Source: Actinophytocola oryzae (GTDB lineage Bacteria > Actinomycetota > Actinomycetes > Mycobacteriales > Pseudonocardiaceae). Taken from it: DNA of 64,000 nucleotides. Positions 1 through 10,011 of the stretch are shown here, piece after piece. The position numbers were made by a program, and so were the translations under genes. The notes beneath the pieces are model-generated. The model was not told where the DNA came from, ran no database searches, and worked only from the letters and a program-made list of their open reading frames with translations. Within the stretch, counting starts at the first letter, position 1, and the number at the start of each line of letters is the position of its first letter. The stretch covers positions 1 through 64,000 of the forward strand of contig NZ_SOCP01000018.1 of assembly GCF_004364325.1 (NCBI RefSeq), read 5' to 3'.

Positions 1-73
1 ACGCGCGGCGACCGAACAACCCCACCGCGGCGCGCACCACCTCGTCCTCGTCGAACGCTCTTCGCCTGCCCAT
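1..73 (-). CDS. TetR-family regulator, N-terminal fragment (cut by window edge)
   Basis: Reading the minus strand from the ATG at 73 gives MGRRRAFDEDEVVRAAVGLF followed by GRRA before the sequence ends. This is the typical opening of the DNA-binding helix-turn-helix of TetR repressors, in which an FDxDxVLxAA-type helix is followed by a helix containing LFxxxG. Only 24 residues are visible, so neither the ligand-binding domain nor the target can be judged. The gene diverges from the fragment starting at 95. The family call rests on the pattern of this first helix alone. Confidence 0.6.
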   Translation of the reverse strand, partial: MGRRRAFDEDEVVRAAVGLFGRRA

Positions 74-94
74 GCCGCGACGTTAGCTTTTGGG

Positions 95-337
95 GTGGAT
101 GAGTTCACTTCCACCGATCCGGCCTGCGAGGGCCAACAGACGTTGGCACCGATCGGCTACATCTACGGCGCTGCGCCGAACGAGTTGCTCACCGCGCCGC
201 TGTACCGGTGCCGGACAGGCAACGAACTGACCACCGAACAGTTCACCTCCGGTAGCGAGATCTGTGAGGGCCGCGTGGTGGACCGGCTACTCGGACACGT
301 GCTCCTCGCGCCGCCGGTTCCCGTCGCGGCGGCATAG
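95..337 (+). pseudogene. C-terminal fragment of a secreted Cys-containing (YRC...CEG) domain protein
   Basis: The 80-codon frame opens with a GTG and contains DPACEGQ, GYIYG, LYRC and a second CEG followed by LLGHV. Paired YRC/CEG/LGY modules of this kind are known to me as a C-terminal domain of secreted actinobacterial hydrolases and lipoproteins. There is no signal peptide and no catalytic domain, and the frame stays open upstream across the divergent TetR gene. I infer a remnant of a larger secreted protein. It could instead be a small real gene. It ends 30 bp before the RHS gene. Confidence 0.4.
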
Positions 338-366
338 GTCAGCGATCCAACTGGGAAGGGATAGCC

Positions 367-3300
367 ATGCGGGTATGGCGTAGCAGTGCCCTGTTCTTGT
401 CGGTGTCGCTGATCGCGCCCCTGATACAGGGAGTCGCGCCTCCGGTCGCGGCCGCTGCCGGCGGACCGTCGGGGCAGCTGCCGACTATTCCTTCCGAGCC
501 GGTGACCAAGCAGAACCATGAGAATCCGGGCACTGGGGACGAGACCTCACCGCGTGCGCTCAGTGGTGACCAATCCGGTGGCACGTCGCTTCCTGGCAGT
601 AGCAACTACGCGGCCACGTCGCTGTCGCCGTCGGCCATGTGGCAGGTATCCGGGCAGACCGGCGAGTTCATGTGGTCCTACCCGCTGCCTGTGCCGCCCG
701 CGCCCGGCGGGCTGTCACCGAGTCTGGCGTTGTCGTACTCGTCGGGTGCGGTGGACGGGCTGACCAGCGCGACGAACAACCAGGCATCCTGGATCGGGGA
801 CGGCTGGAACCTGTGGCCGGGGTTCATCGAACGCGGGTACCGCAGCTGTGCCGATGATCTGGACGGCACCGGGGAGAAGCCCGCGGACCTGTGCTGGCAC
901 TCCGACAACGCCGTGCTTTCCCTCAACGGTGCGGGCGGTCAGCTTGTCCGCGACAGCAATCCGAACAACACCATCGAGGTGTGGAAGGCCAAGGACGACG
1001 ACGGCTCCCGGATCGAGCGGTTGTCGGCACCGGGCAGCGCGGACGAGTCCTGGAAGATCACCGCCGTCGACGGCACACAGTACTTCTTCGGCTCGACTCC
1101 GGCCGCGAAGTCGATGTGGACGGTGCCGGTGTTCGGGGACGACACGAACGAACCGTGCCACAAGGCGACGTTCGCCGAGTCGTGGTGTACCCAGGGATAC
1201 CGGTGGAACCTCGACAAGGTCATCGACCGGCACGGCAACATGATCCGCTACTTCTACGAGACCGAGATCAACTACTACGGCCGCAACAGGAACACCGCGG
1301 TCTCCGAGTACGTGCGGAACGGTTGGCTCGACCACATCGACTACGGCCTACGCGCCGACGACACGAACATCCCGGCATCGGGACAGGTGACGTTCGCGGT
1401 CACCGACCGCTGTGTGAAGGAATCCGACTGCACGCTGTCGAGGCCCGCGAACCTCCCCGATGTGCCGCTGGACCTCAAGTGTGACGGAGGGTCCTGTGCG
1501 GACAAGTGGGCGCCCTCGTTCTGGACCACCAAGAAGCTGACCACGATCACGACGAAGTCATTGGTCGCAGGCGAGTACAAACCAGTGGACAGCTGGGCGT
1601 TGCGCCACGAACTACCCGATCCCGGCGACGGCGAAAACCCCGCACTATGGCTGAAAGGCATCACCCACACCGGGCACACCGCGACGCCGGCGATCACGTT
1701 GCCCGAGGTCACCTTCGACGGCGTCCGCAAGGAGAACCGGGTCCACGGCGTCGACGGCTACGCCGCACTCGTCCGGTTCCGGATGAACGCCATCGTGTCC
1801 GAGACCGGTGGGGTCACCTCGATAGCCTACGCGGAGCCCGATTGCGCGTTCGGCACGGCGATGCCGGCAGACGCGCACCAGAACACGAAGCGCTGTTTCC
1901 CGGTGCGGTGGACACCGAAGATGTCCCCGGAACGCACGGACTACTTCCACAAGTACGTGGTCTCCCAGGTATCCAACCACGACGGCGTGGCAGGAACCCT
2001 GGCCGACGAGACGACCTACGAGTACCTCGACGGCGCCGCATGGCACTGGGACACCTCCGAGTTCGTCAAGGAGGACAAGAAGACCTGGAACGAGTTCCGC
2101 GGCTTCTCGCGTGTCCGCATCCGCAAGGGCTCCGCCGACGACGGCCCGCGAACCATGACCGAGCAACGGTTCTACCGCGGCATGGACGGTGACCATCAGC
2201 CGACCGCCACCCGCACGGCAACCGTGACCGACAGCCAGGGCGTGGCACACACAGACTCGGAATGGCTACACGGCTTCCAGCTCGAGCAGGCCACGTTCGA
2301 GAACGAAGCACCGTCCGACCAGCCGGATCCGAAGCGTGTCGTCAAGACGATCAACGAGCCGTTCGCGCACGGCCCCACCGCCGTCCGCGACACGTTCCAG
2401 GCCTACATCGTCCGGCCCGCCGCCTCGCAGGTGTACACCGCCGTCGGCGACACGGATGAGCGTGTCACCCGCACCGAGACCGCCTACGACACACGGTGGG
2501 GCCTACCGACCTCGGCGAGCGACCTCGGCGACACCGACACCGACGCGGACGACCTCTGCACGACCACCACCTACCGGCCGAACGAGAACGCATGGCTCAT
2601 TGACTTCCCGTCCCGCGTCGAGACCGTTTCCCTCCGCTGCGGACAAGCACCATCGTTCCCCGATGACGCGGTGAGCGACGTTCTCATCGCCTACGACGGC
2701 CAGGACCCCAACGCCCCACCGACTACCGGTAACGCCACCGCGATCCGCACAGCCAAGGAACGCCCCGCCACGGATCCGGTCTACGTGGTGTCGGGGGCAT
2801 CCACCTACGACGCACGTGGCCGGACCACCGCCACGACCGACCCGCTGGGCAACACCGCCACGACCGCTTACACCCCAGCGGTCGCCGGTCCGGTCACCCA
2901 GATAGTCACGACCACCCCGGGACCCACGGCAGGTGTCGCCGGATTCGCGACGACGACCACTCTCGGGGCGCTTCGAGGCCAGCCGACGAAGGTCGCCGAC
3001 GCCAACACCCGCACCACCGAACTCGCCTACGACGCGTTGGGCCGCTCCGTCGAGGTGTGGCTCCCCAACCGCCCCCGCGCGACGTTCCCCACGGGCAACG
3101 GCAGCTACAAGTTCTCGTACCTGATCCGCAACAACGGGCCCAACGCCGTCACCACCGCCAAGTTGACGCCGAACGACAACTACGTCAGCTCCACGGAGCT
3201 GTACGACGGCCTGCTCCGACCACGCCAGACACAGACTCCAGCGCCCGGTGGCGGCAGGCTGCTGTCGGATACCCGCTACGACTCGCACGGCCGCGCAGTC

Positions 3301-6300
3301 ATGACCACCCAGCCCTACTACAACAATGCCGCCGTGGACACCGAACTGTGGCTGCCGACCGACAACGTCGTGCCCGGCATGACGGTCGTCGAGTACGACG
3401 GCGCCGACCGGCCCACCGTGCAGGCCTACCTCGGCAACGGCGCGGAGAGGTGGCGCACCACCACCGAGTACGGCGGCGACCGCGTCACCACCACCCCACC
3501 GGCCGGCGGCACCAGAACCACGGTCATCACCGACGCCCGCGGCCGCACGTCAGAGCTGCGCCAGCACGGCCCGGACGGCGACGACGTCACCATCTACGAG
3601 CACACCCCGGTCGGCGAACTGGCCACAGTGATCGACCCCGGCGGCAACGCCTGGACCTACACCTACGACCTGCGGGGCCGCAAGATCGAGGAGATCGACC
3701 CGGACCGCGGTCGCTCCACGTTCACCTACGACGACGCCGGCCAACTGCGGTCCACAACGGACGCGAACGGCGCCACGCTGGCCTACGAGTACGACAACCT
3801 CGGCCGCAAGACCGTGCTGCACCGCGACTCGGTGACCGGGCTGCGCCTGGCCGACTGGACCTACGACACGGTCAACTTCAGCAAGGGCCAGCCCGCCACC
3901 GCGACCCGCTATGTCAACGGCAACGCCTACAAGACCGGCGTGCTCGCCTACACGCCCCTCTATCAGCCGGCCAAGGTCGAGGTCGAGATCCCCGCCGTCG
4001 AGGGAACCGAACTCGCCGGCAAGTACTCCTCGACACTCACCTACAAAGCGGACGGCTCGCTCGCCTCGGAGGGCTACGCCACCGCTGGTGCACTCCCCCA
4101 AGAGGCGGCTTCCCATTCCTACAACGACGTAGGCCTACCGACACGTACCTGGGGCGGCTACAACGGCGCGACAGTCGAGTACGTGCTGGCCACCGACTAC
4201 ACCCGCTACGGCGAGGTCCAGCAACTGACGCTCGGACAAGGCACCAAGCGTGCGTGGTTGTCCTACTACTACCAGGACGACACTCGCCGCCTCGACCACA
4301 CCGTCGTGGACGCCGAGGTCTCCAACCCGATGCAGGCCGACTTCCACTACGGCTACGACGACATCGGCAACATCACCTCCATCGCCGACACGTCCGCGAG
4401 CGTGACGGGTGACGTGCAGTGTTTTCGCTATGACCACCTCCGCCGTCTGGCCGAAGCCTGGACCCCGCCAAGCGGCTGCTCCACAGGACCCGCGCTCGGC
4501 GGCGTGGCACCGTACTGGCAGACCTACGGCTACGACCAGACCGGCAACCGCGTCGAGCGAGTCCAGCACACCACCACCGGTGACACGACCAGCACGTACA
4601 CCTACCAGGGCCACCAACTCGACACGGTGACCTCGACCACCGGTGGCGTCACGACCCTCGACGAGTACAACCACGACCTCACCGGCAACACCACCAGCCG
4701 CGTGCTCGCAGGCGAGGACCAGACCCTGGAGTGGGACCTTGAGGGCCACCTGGCCAAGGTGACTGAGAACGGCCAGGAAACCACCTACATCTATACCGCC
4801 GACGGAGAACGCCTCCTCCGCCGCGACCCGCAGGCGGTGACCCTGTATCTCGGGAACCAGGAGATCCGGGTTGACCGGGTGTCCAGGATCAAGACAGGCA
4901 CCCGGTACTACACCCACGGCGGCCAGACTGTGGCCGTTCGTACCCAACAGGGCCTGAACTGGCTGGCTTCCGATCACAACGGCACCGGTGAGGTGTCGAT
5001 CAACAGCGCCACCCAGCAGGTCAGCCGCCGCCGGCACCTCCCGTTCGGCGAACCCCGTGGGACCGCGCCGTCGATCTGGCCGGGGGAGCGCGGCTTCGTC
5101 GGCGGCACCCTCGACGCCTCGACAGACCTGACCCACCTGGGCGCCCGCGAGTACGACCCCACTCTGGGGCGCTTCATCTCGGTGGATCCGCTCATGGACC
5201 TGACCGACCCCCAGCAGATGAACGGCTACACCTACAGCAACAACAATCCAGTCACCTTCAGCGACCCCACCGGCGAGAAATTCTTCGAAGGCGACAACAG
5301 CGGCGCCATCGACTCCGGCGCCTGCCGCGACGGCAAATGCGGCAAACCCCCACTGACCCCCGCGCAGTCAGCCGGACAAGCCCAGCAAGACGCCGAGATG
5401 CAAATGAACGGACCCGTCTACGGGAAACCGCTCAACAAAAACGCACTCGACGCCCTAAAACAACGTGGCTACAAGGGCTCTCCGCTGTTCAGCTACCGTG
5501 ACGCACTAGAGTTTGCGCGGCAGAGCCCACAAGCGGCGACGACCGTGTGTGAGGCCTTCGCTGACACACAAGGCACTTCCCGAGCCGGCTGCAACCCGGA
5601 CCCCTGGAACTGGGAAGGCTTCCTCTCGGGGCTGGAGACACTCGCCGAACTTGCCTACCAACTCACCCCAATCCCAGACGTCATCGACTGCGCCCACAAC
5701 GACGGCGGCGCCTGTCTGTGGCTTGCCGTCAGCGTCATACCAGGCGGTCGAGTACTCAGAGCAGCCGACAACATGGCCGACGCCGCCAAAGCCACGCGAG
5801 CAGGACGGCACGCATGTAGTTTCTCCGGTGACACCGAAGTACTGATGGCCGACGGATCCACAAAACCAATCAAACACGTCCAGGTCGGCGACCAGGTACA
5901 GGCCACGGATCCGGAAACCGGCGAGACCGGCGCCCGCACAGTCGCAGCCGTGTGGCATCACCAGGACGCTGTACTCGAACTGATGGTCGAGGACAGTGCT
6001 ACTGTCACCACGACTGAAGATCACCCCTTCTGGAACGCCACTGACCACGAATGGCAACAAGCCCAACAACTTGACCCCGGCGACCAGCTTTACACCGGCC
6101 ACTTGCGGTTGCTCCGTGTCGTCGGTCTCGATCCCGCAACTACCCATACGACAACTGCCTATAACCTTACGGTCCCAGGCATTCACGCGTATTATGTCTT
6201 GGCTGGTCGTACGCCGGTGTTGGTTCACAACCAAGACGGCGCCTCAGATTTCATTATTTCAGGCGATTACGAAGGTCGAGTTGATCGGTTCACGTTCAGA

Positions 6301-6540
6301 GGCCAGGCGCACTTCGAGGTACACGTCTATTACAAGGGTGCCGAGGTTGGGATTTATGGTAGCAATGGTTGGATTGGTAAGCATGGGCACTCGGCGGATA
6401 TGAAGCTAAATGACACCGTAGAGAATCGACTCAAGGGGATAGCGATTGACGAGATGCGCCGAGCTCACACGCTTGGCCCCAACGATAATGTCAAGGGCGA
6501 CGCTTGGAAGCGTCCACATGTTGGCGACGCAGGATGCTGA
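367..6540 (+). CDS. Secreted RHS/YD-repeat polymorphic toxin with Hint domain and C-terminal toxin
   Basis: A 2057-residue protein. Residues 1-30 form a signal peptide (MRV-WRSS, hydrophobic core, AAAA). Around residues 70-140 a segment resembles the SpvB/TcB N-terminal region. Many YD repeats (YDxxGRxxxxxDPxG) run from about 860 to 1580. The RHS-associated core lies at about 1591-1637 (YDPTLGRFISVDP, then NNNPVTFSDPTG). A Hint self-cleaving domain follows from the CSFSGDTEVL motif near 1817 to VHNQ near 1954. The last 100 residues are an unrecognised toxin domain. In RHS proteins the repeats form a shell around the toxin, and Hint is expected to release it. GC falls sharply from about 6180 onward, so the toxin tip and the next gene look newly acquired. 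The start is an ATG preceded by GGGAAGGG. Confidence 0.93.
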   Translation: MRVWRSSALFLSVSLIAPLIQGVAPPVAAAAGGPSGQLPTIPSEPVTKQNHENPGTGDETSPRALSGDQSGGTSLPGSSNYAATSLSPSAMWQVSGQTGEFMWSYPLPVPPAPGGLSPSLALSYSSGAVDGLTSATNNQASWIGDGWNLWPGFIERGYRSCADDLDGTGEKPADLCWHSDNAVLSLNGAGGQLVRDSNPNNTIEVWKAKDDDGSRIERLSAPGSADESWKITAVDGTQYFFGSTPAAKSMWTVPVFGDDTNEPCHKATFAESWCTQGYRWNLDKVIDRHGNMIRYFYETEINYYGRNRNTAVSEYVRNGWLDHIDYGLRADDTNIPASGQVTFAVTDRCVKESDCTLSRPANLPDVPLDLKCDGGSCADKWAPSFWTTKKLTTITTKSLVAGEYKPVDSWALRHELPDPGDGENPALWLKGITHTGHTATPAITLPEVTFDGVRKENRVHGVDGYAALVRFRMNAIVSETGGVTSIAYAEPDCAFGTAMPADAHQNTKRCFPVRWTPKMSPERTDYFHKYVVSQVSNHDGVAGTLADETTYEYLDGAAWHWDTSEFVKEDKKTWNEFRGFSRVRIRKGSADDGPRTMTEQRFYRGMDGDHQPTATRTATVTDSQGVAHTDSEWLHGFQLEQATFENEAPSDQPDPKRVVKTINEPFAHGPTAVRDTFQAYIVRPAASQVYTAVGDTDERVTRTETAYDTRWGLPTSASDLGDTDTDADDLCTTTTYRPNENAWLIDFPSRVETVSLRCGQAPSFPDDAVSDVLIAYDGQDPNAPPTTGNATAIRTAKERPATDPVYVVSGASTYDARGRTTATTDPLGNTATTAYTPAVAGPVTQIVTTTPGPTAGVAGFATTTTLGALRGQPTKVADANTRTTELAYDALGRSVEVWLPNRPRATFPTGNGSYKFSYLIRNNGPNAVTTAKLTPNDNYVSSTELYDGLLRPRQTQTPAPGGGRLLSDTRYDSHGRAVMTTQPYYNNAAVDTELWLPTDNVVPGMTVVEYDGADRPTVQAYLGNGAERWRTTTEYGGDRVTTTPPAGGTRTTVITDARGRTSELRQHGPDGDDVTIYEHTPVGELATVIDPGGNAWTYTYDLRGRKIEEIDPDRGRSTFTYDDAGQLRSTTDANGATLAYEYDNLGRKTVLHRDSVTGLRLADWTYDTVNFSKGQPATATRYVNGNAYKTGVLAYTPLYQPAKVEVEIPAVEGTELAGKYSSTLTYKADGSLASEGYATAGALPQEAASHSYNDVGLPTRTWGGYNGATVEYVLATDYTRYGEVQQLTLGQGTKRAWLSYYYQDDTRRLDHTVVDAEVSNPMQADFHYGYDDIGNITSIADTSASVTGDVQCFRYDHLRRLAEAWTPPSGCSTGPALGGVAPYWQTYGYDQTGNRVERVQHTTTGDTTSTYTYQGHQLDTVTSTTGGVTTLDEYNHDLTGNTTSRVLAGEDQTLEWDLEGHLAKVTENGQETTYIYTADGERLLRRDPQAVTLYLGNQEIRVDRVSRIKTGTRYYTHGGQTVAVRTQQGLNWLASDHNGTGEVSINSATQQVSRRRHLPFGEPRGTAPSIWPGERGFVGGTLDASTDLTHLGAREYDPTLGRFISVDPLMDLTDPQQMNGYTYSNNNPVTFSDPTGEKFFEGDNSGAIDSGACRDGKCGKPPLTPAQSAGQAQQDAEMQMNGPVYGKPLNKNALDALKQRGYKGSPLFSYRDALEFARQSPQAATTVCEAFADTQGTSRAGCNPDPWNWEGFLSGLETLAELAYQLTPIPDVIDCAHNDGGACLWLAVSVIPGGRVLRAADNMADAAKATRAGRHACSFSGDTEVLMADGSTKPIKHVQVGDQVQATDPETGETGARTVAAVWHHQDAVLELMVEDSATVTTTEDHPFWNATDHEWQQAQQLDPGDQLYTGHLRLLRVVGLDPATTHTTTAYNLTVPGIHAYYVLAGRTPVLVHNQDGASDFIISGDYEGRVDRFTFRGQAHFEVHVYYKGAEVGIYGSNGWIGKHGHSADMKLNDTVENRLKGIAIDEMRRAHTLGPNDNVKGDAWKRPHVGDAGC

Positions 6541-7040
6541 TGATGAGATACATTAAGATTGAAACTGTGAAGGAACCATGGCCGGGTTTCGCTCTCGATG
6601 CGGATGAGTATGTCAGGGTGCTGCCTGAGATTGAGGCTGACCTGCCGGAGGGGGCGCGGAGATTTGCACTCGACACCGAGCATTACAATTTCTTCGGTTC
6701 TCGTTGCGTGAAGGATCTAAAGCTTTCGTCGATGACCATCGTAGATGCTGCAGACGAGCTTTCTGTGAAATTATTGTTCGCCCCGAACAGATTCAAGCAT
6801 GACCAGGGTCTGGCTATCATGTATTCAAATGCTGTTGTCATCAATGTGGACGTTGCAGCTAGCCCAAGGATGGTCAATGTTCAGGCGGACTCGCGTCGTC
6901 TCGGCGACCTTCAACTCGATGAGATCCTTCCGCACGAGAAGGGCATGAGTCACGAGCTAAAGTTTACGGGCGGAACCGTTCGAATTATTGCCGCAGACCT
7001 GTTTGCGGAATGGAGTGAAGAATCAGTTGAAAATAGCTGA
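6540..7040 (+). CDS. Putative immunity protein for the RHS toxin
   Basis: The ATG at 6540 overlaps the RHS stop (TGATGATG), with AGGA about five bases upstream, so translation is probably coupled. A longer frame from 6504 exists but would run inside the toxin gene. The product is 166 residues, cytosolic and rich in Asp/Glu, with no signal or membrane segment. It ends in a beta-rich stretch with KFTGGTVRIIAADLFAEW. I do not recognise the family. Its position right after a toxin tip, the overlap and the shared low GC are the standard signature of an immunity gene, so the function is inferred from context only. Confidence 0.6.
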   Translation: MMRYIKIETVKEPWPGFALDADEYVRVLPEIEADLPEGARRFALDTEHYNFFGSRCVKDLKLSSMTIVDAADELSVKLLFAPNRFKHDQGLAIMYSNAVVINVDVAASPRMVNVQADSRRLGDLQLDEILPHEKGMSHELKFTGGTVRIIAADLFAEWSEESVENS

Positions 7041-7051
7041 AAGGTACCCGC

Positions 7052-7085
7052 GAGACACACGATGCCGCCGAGTGTGTGTTGTCTC
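7052..7085 (+). terminator. Hairpin after the immunity gene
   Basis: GAGACACAC (7052-7060) can pair with the GTGTG and GTCTC parts of 7072-7085, leaving a small bulge. There is no T tract after it. It lies 12 bp past the immunity stop codon, so a terminator role is plausible. Confidence 0.4.
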
Positions 7086-7380
7086 AAACCGGAGACGTTA
7101 GCGAGTGCAGTTCACCACGCGGCTTAAGCGAAGGACAATGAGCACGTGAACGGTAGTCCAGGAGCAGTGCAAGGAAACACGACCTTTCTGATTATCTGGA
7201 TTTGGATGACGTTCGCGGCCTGATTGAGGACACCGCGAAGACCCGAGGGCGACCGAATGCGCCCGATCCGGTGATCGGGCATAAGCGTGATGGGACGATT
7301 CACACTGTAGACTGCGACTACCCTGTTGGCTATCGAGGTGAGACTAAAGGTTGTCCCGTATTGATCTTGGGGGGTGTCTG
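7086..7380. other. Low-GC stretch with no convincing gene
   Basis: A short open plus-strand stretch (about 7202-7330) reads DLDDVRGLIEDTAKTRGRPN and then DPVIGHKRDGTIHT. It looks protein-like but has no start context and runs into antisense IS sequence. It may be a leftover orphan toxin or immunity cassette. I see no RNA gene. Confidence 0.3.
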
Positions 7381-7585
7381 TCAGGCTGCGATGGTCAGGT
7401 TGCGCATCTGGGCCACACCGAGGGTTGCGTGCCAGACACCGTCTCCTTTGCGTCGGCAGTTGCGCAGGATGTTCCAGGACTTCATATGCGCCAACGCGTG
7501 CTCGACCCGAGCACGGACCCTCTTGTGCACGATGTTCAACTCCTCCTGCCACTCGGGAAGATCCTGGCCCTTGCCTGGTTTGCGG
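7381..7585 (-). pseudogene. IS5-type DDE transposase, C-terminal fragment
   Basis: The minus strand encodes DRKPGKGQDLPEW, then HKRVRARVEHALAHMKSW and LRNCRRKGDGV, and ends at a TGA at 7383-7381. The VRARVEHAxAxMKxW block is the usual C-terminal end of IS5-family transposases and carries the catalytic Glu helix. The N-terminal two thirds are missing. The fragment is cut exactly at the left inverted repeat of the ISAs1 element, showing that this element inserted into or recombined with it. Confidence 0.7.
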
Positions 7586-7605
7586 TCAGGGCTGAGGCAA
7601 AGTCG
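7586..7605 (+). repeat. Left terminal inverted repeat of the ISAs1 element
   Basis: TCAGGGCTGAGGCAAAGTCG, identical to the reverse complement of 8946-8965. This long perfect match defines the IS end. Confidence 0.9.
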
Positions 7606-7609
7606 CGTT

Positions 7610-8839
7610 TCAGCTGGTTGTGATCAGTTTGATGGCTCGTGTGGGGTTGCGTCCTGTGTGGCGTGTGGCTTTGGCGATGTTGGTGTGGCCGGTGAGGCGT
7701 AGCAGGCTGATGGCGAGGTTGCGCAGGCTGGCCATCATTCTGGGGCCGCCGCCGGTGCGGGCGCGGGAGGCGTCTTCGCCCATGGTCACGTCGCGGACCC
7801 AGTGCAGTTTGTTCTCCACGTGCCAGTGGCCGCGGATGTAGCGGGCCAACTCGGCCGGTTGGGTCTGTGCGGCGGTCAGGGACGTCACCGCGTACACGGT
7901 TTCGCGGGTCGCGCGTGTGGTGCTGTTCTTGCGTTTGCGGGTCCGGACGATCTGGACCGCCTGAGCGGCGTGCGGGAAGATTGATCCCGGCCGCGATGGT
8001 GACGACCTTGTAGGTGCGGGTCACCGTGCGGCCGTGGCCGGTGTCGGTCTCGCGGTGCCCGGTCGGCACGTCTTTCCAGGGCAGGCCCGCCAACTGATTC
8101 CGGAGTGTCTTCTGGTTGCCCTTCACGGTAATCACATAGTGCGCGCCACGACGGTGCAGATATTCGGCGTGCTCGCGTTGCGCGTGCAGGGCATCGGCGG
8201 TGACGACCAGACCGCCCAGATCGGTGATGGTGTCGAGAAGTGCGGTGAACATCGGGATCTCGTTGCTCTTCTCGCCGATCTCGACCTGACCCAACACGAT
8301 CCCGCTGTCGTGGTCCAAGCACGCCATCACCATCTGCGCCCGCTGCTCACCGTCGCGGGAGCCCGCAGCGCCTTCCCGTCGACTGCGACCGCGCGACGTG
8401 GAGATCGCCCTTGCCGCCTGCCCGACGTCCCCGCTCGTGCGGCCCTGACACGCCCGGACAACCAAGCACCGATCGCGGTGTCGAACCCGTCACCGGTGAA
8501 CGCACAGAGCGCCCGCCGGATCGTGGACGCGTTCGGCGCGCCGATCCCCATCCCACACAAAGTGCCATCAACCGCGTCACCGACCGCATCGGCAGCCCAT
8601 TCAGCGATCGCGGCGAACGACCGCGCACCCGAGACCACCGCACACACCGACACGAACAGGATCGCCGAGAACCGATGCCGCACACCCCGCTTCTTGCGGG
8701 GGTCCGGCACCGACTCCAACACCTCCAGCAAGCCACCCCGCGCCTCTGGTGTCACCTCGCCCAGCGGGGCCAGGTGGCGAGACAGGACAGCGATAGGAGA
8801 CGATGACACAGCAGGCACGGCGCAGGCTCCGAAGATCAC
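7610..8839 (-). pseudogene. ISAs1-family transposase, two frameshifts
   Basis: Three successive minus-strand frames together make one ISAs1/H-repeat type DDE transposase. The first (8839 to about 8365) has VPDPRKKRGVRHRFSAIL and VAVDGKALR. The second (about 8365-7980) has SRDGEQRAQMV, then LGGLVVTADALHAQREHAEY and HYVITVKGNQKTL. The third (about 7980-7610) has HWHVENKLHWVRDVTMGEDA and MASLRNLAISLLR. Frame changes fall near 8365 (after GKALR) and near 7980. The catalytic blocks (VDGK, TADALHAQ, HWHVENKLHWVRDVTMGEDA) are all still recognisable, so the decay is recent. Function is presumably lost. Confidence 0.85.
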
Positions 8840-8945
8840 GATGGCGTAGGAACCTTCATGATCAACGGTCTCGCCGTGCCTGCTCCCAGCCGCCCCGATC
8901 TTCGGTGTGGGGCATCACGAATCAGCAGGTCAAGACGCTGATATA

Positions 8946-8965
8946 CGACTTTGCCTCAGCCCTGA
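8946..8965 (-). repeat. Right terminal inverted repeat of the ISAs1 element
   Basis: CGACTTTGCCTCAGCCCTGA, the exact reverse complement of the left end. The NB-ARC reading frame resumes immediately outside it. Confidence 0.9.
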
Positions 8966-10011
8966 GGAGGTCGTGGATGCGGAACCGGTCGGCGTCCGCG
9001 TTAACCAGGTGCGCGTCGGCAAGCTGGGACAAGGCCTTCCGCGCTGCTGACACGTCGACGCCTGCGAGCGCTGCCGCCGTGTCCAGACTGATGTTGGTGA
9101 CAGGTGACAGACCAAGGAGCCGGAACATGTGGGAGTGCACGGTAGGACCAGGAGAAGATCGCCCTCACGGCGGTCGAGGTGTCGTCATCGGAGAAGTCCA
9201 GGGCGTCCAGGCGTGACTGCTCGTCACTGAGTTCTTGGATGTATCGCTCGATCCGTGTCCCTGGGTTCGCCGCGTGCTCGGCCGCGATCCGCAGGGCGAG
9301 GGGTAGGCCCGCACAGAGCTCGGCCAGCTGTGCCATGGTGGCCTCCGGTATGCGGTGCTCGGCCACGATGCTGGTCAGGAAGGTGACCGCGTGCTCGGTT
9401 GGCAGCGGGTCGAGCGTGAGTCGTCGAGCGCCGTCGCGAGCGACGAGGCCGGGAAGACCTTTTCGGCTGGTCACCAACGTGAGACAGCGGGCGCCGGGGG
9501 GAATGAGCGAGCGGACCTGATCGGTGCTCGCGGCGTTGTCCAGGATTGCCAGCACGCGACGCTCGGACGTCATCGAGTGGTAGAGGCCCTTCTGCGCCTC
9601 CCGACTCGCGGGAATCACGAGTTGCGGTCCGCCCAGGGCCTGCAAGAAGGCTTCGAGCACGTTCTCCCACCTGGCCGGGTCGCCAGTTGCGTCGTATCCG
9701 CGGAGGTCGACGTAGAGCTGACCGTCCGGATACTGCTCCCGCGCGCGGTGCCCCCAATGCACCGCCAACGCCGTCTTCCCGACACCTGGCTGTCCGGTGA
9801 TGACAGCGGTCCTTGCGGTCTCCTGGTTCCTGCTGGCGAGGTCGTCGAGCTGTTCGAGATGCTCGCTCCGCCCGACGAATGCGGCCTGATCGGGCGGCAG
9901 CTGATACGGGGTCGGATAGGCGACCGTGTTGTGGACATGCACGTCCCGCGCCTGAACGATGCTCCCGCTCGATATACCGATGAAGACGTTGCGGTGTTGC
10001 TCGCGATCCAT
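8966..10011 (-). pseudogene. NB-ARC/AfsR-like STAND ATPase, frameshifted and truncated
   Basis: From the ATG at 10011 the product has a short effector-like leader (IVQARDVHVHN) and an NB-ARC ATPase with Walker A GQPGVGKTAL, an RVLAILDNA Walker B-like strand, GLPLALRI and an SWSYRALP winged-helix start. Near 9140 the frame shifts. The continuation in another frame (HMFRLLGLSP, ALAGVDVSAARKAL, RFRIHDLLRA) is the normal AfsR/SARP-type winged helix. The gene then stops dead at the ISAs1 repeat, so all C-terminal TPR repeats are lost. Intact relatives are regulators or nucleotide-dependent sensors. Two independent lesions make this a pseudogene. Confidence 0.85.

Larger units (their letters stand above)
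7586..8965 (-). mobile_element. ISAs1-family insertion sequence, 1380 bp
   Basis: The element is bounded by a perfect 20-bp inverted repeat (7586-7605 and 8946-8965), with weaker matching a few bases further in. It holds one transposase frame broken by two frameshifts. The left end interrupts an IS5-type transposase tail and the right end interrupts an NB-ARC gene. The flanks show no target duplication, so the present position is not a simple insertion. Without another intact copy it should be immobile. Confidence 0.85.

Noticed and set aside
8034..9216. Plus-strand frames across the ISAs1 element
   Set aside because: They run antisense to a clear transposase and have no domain content.
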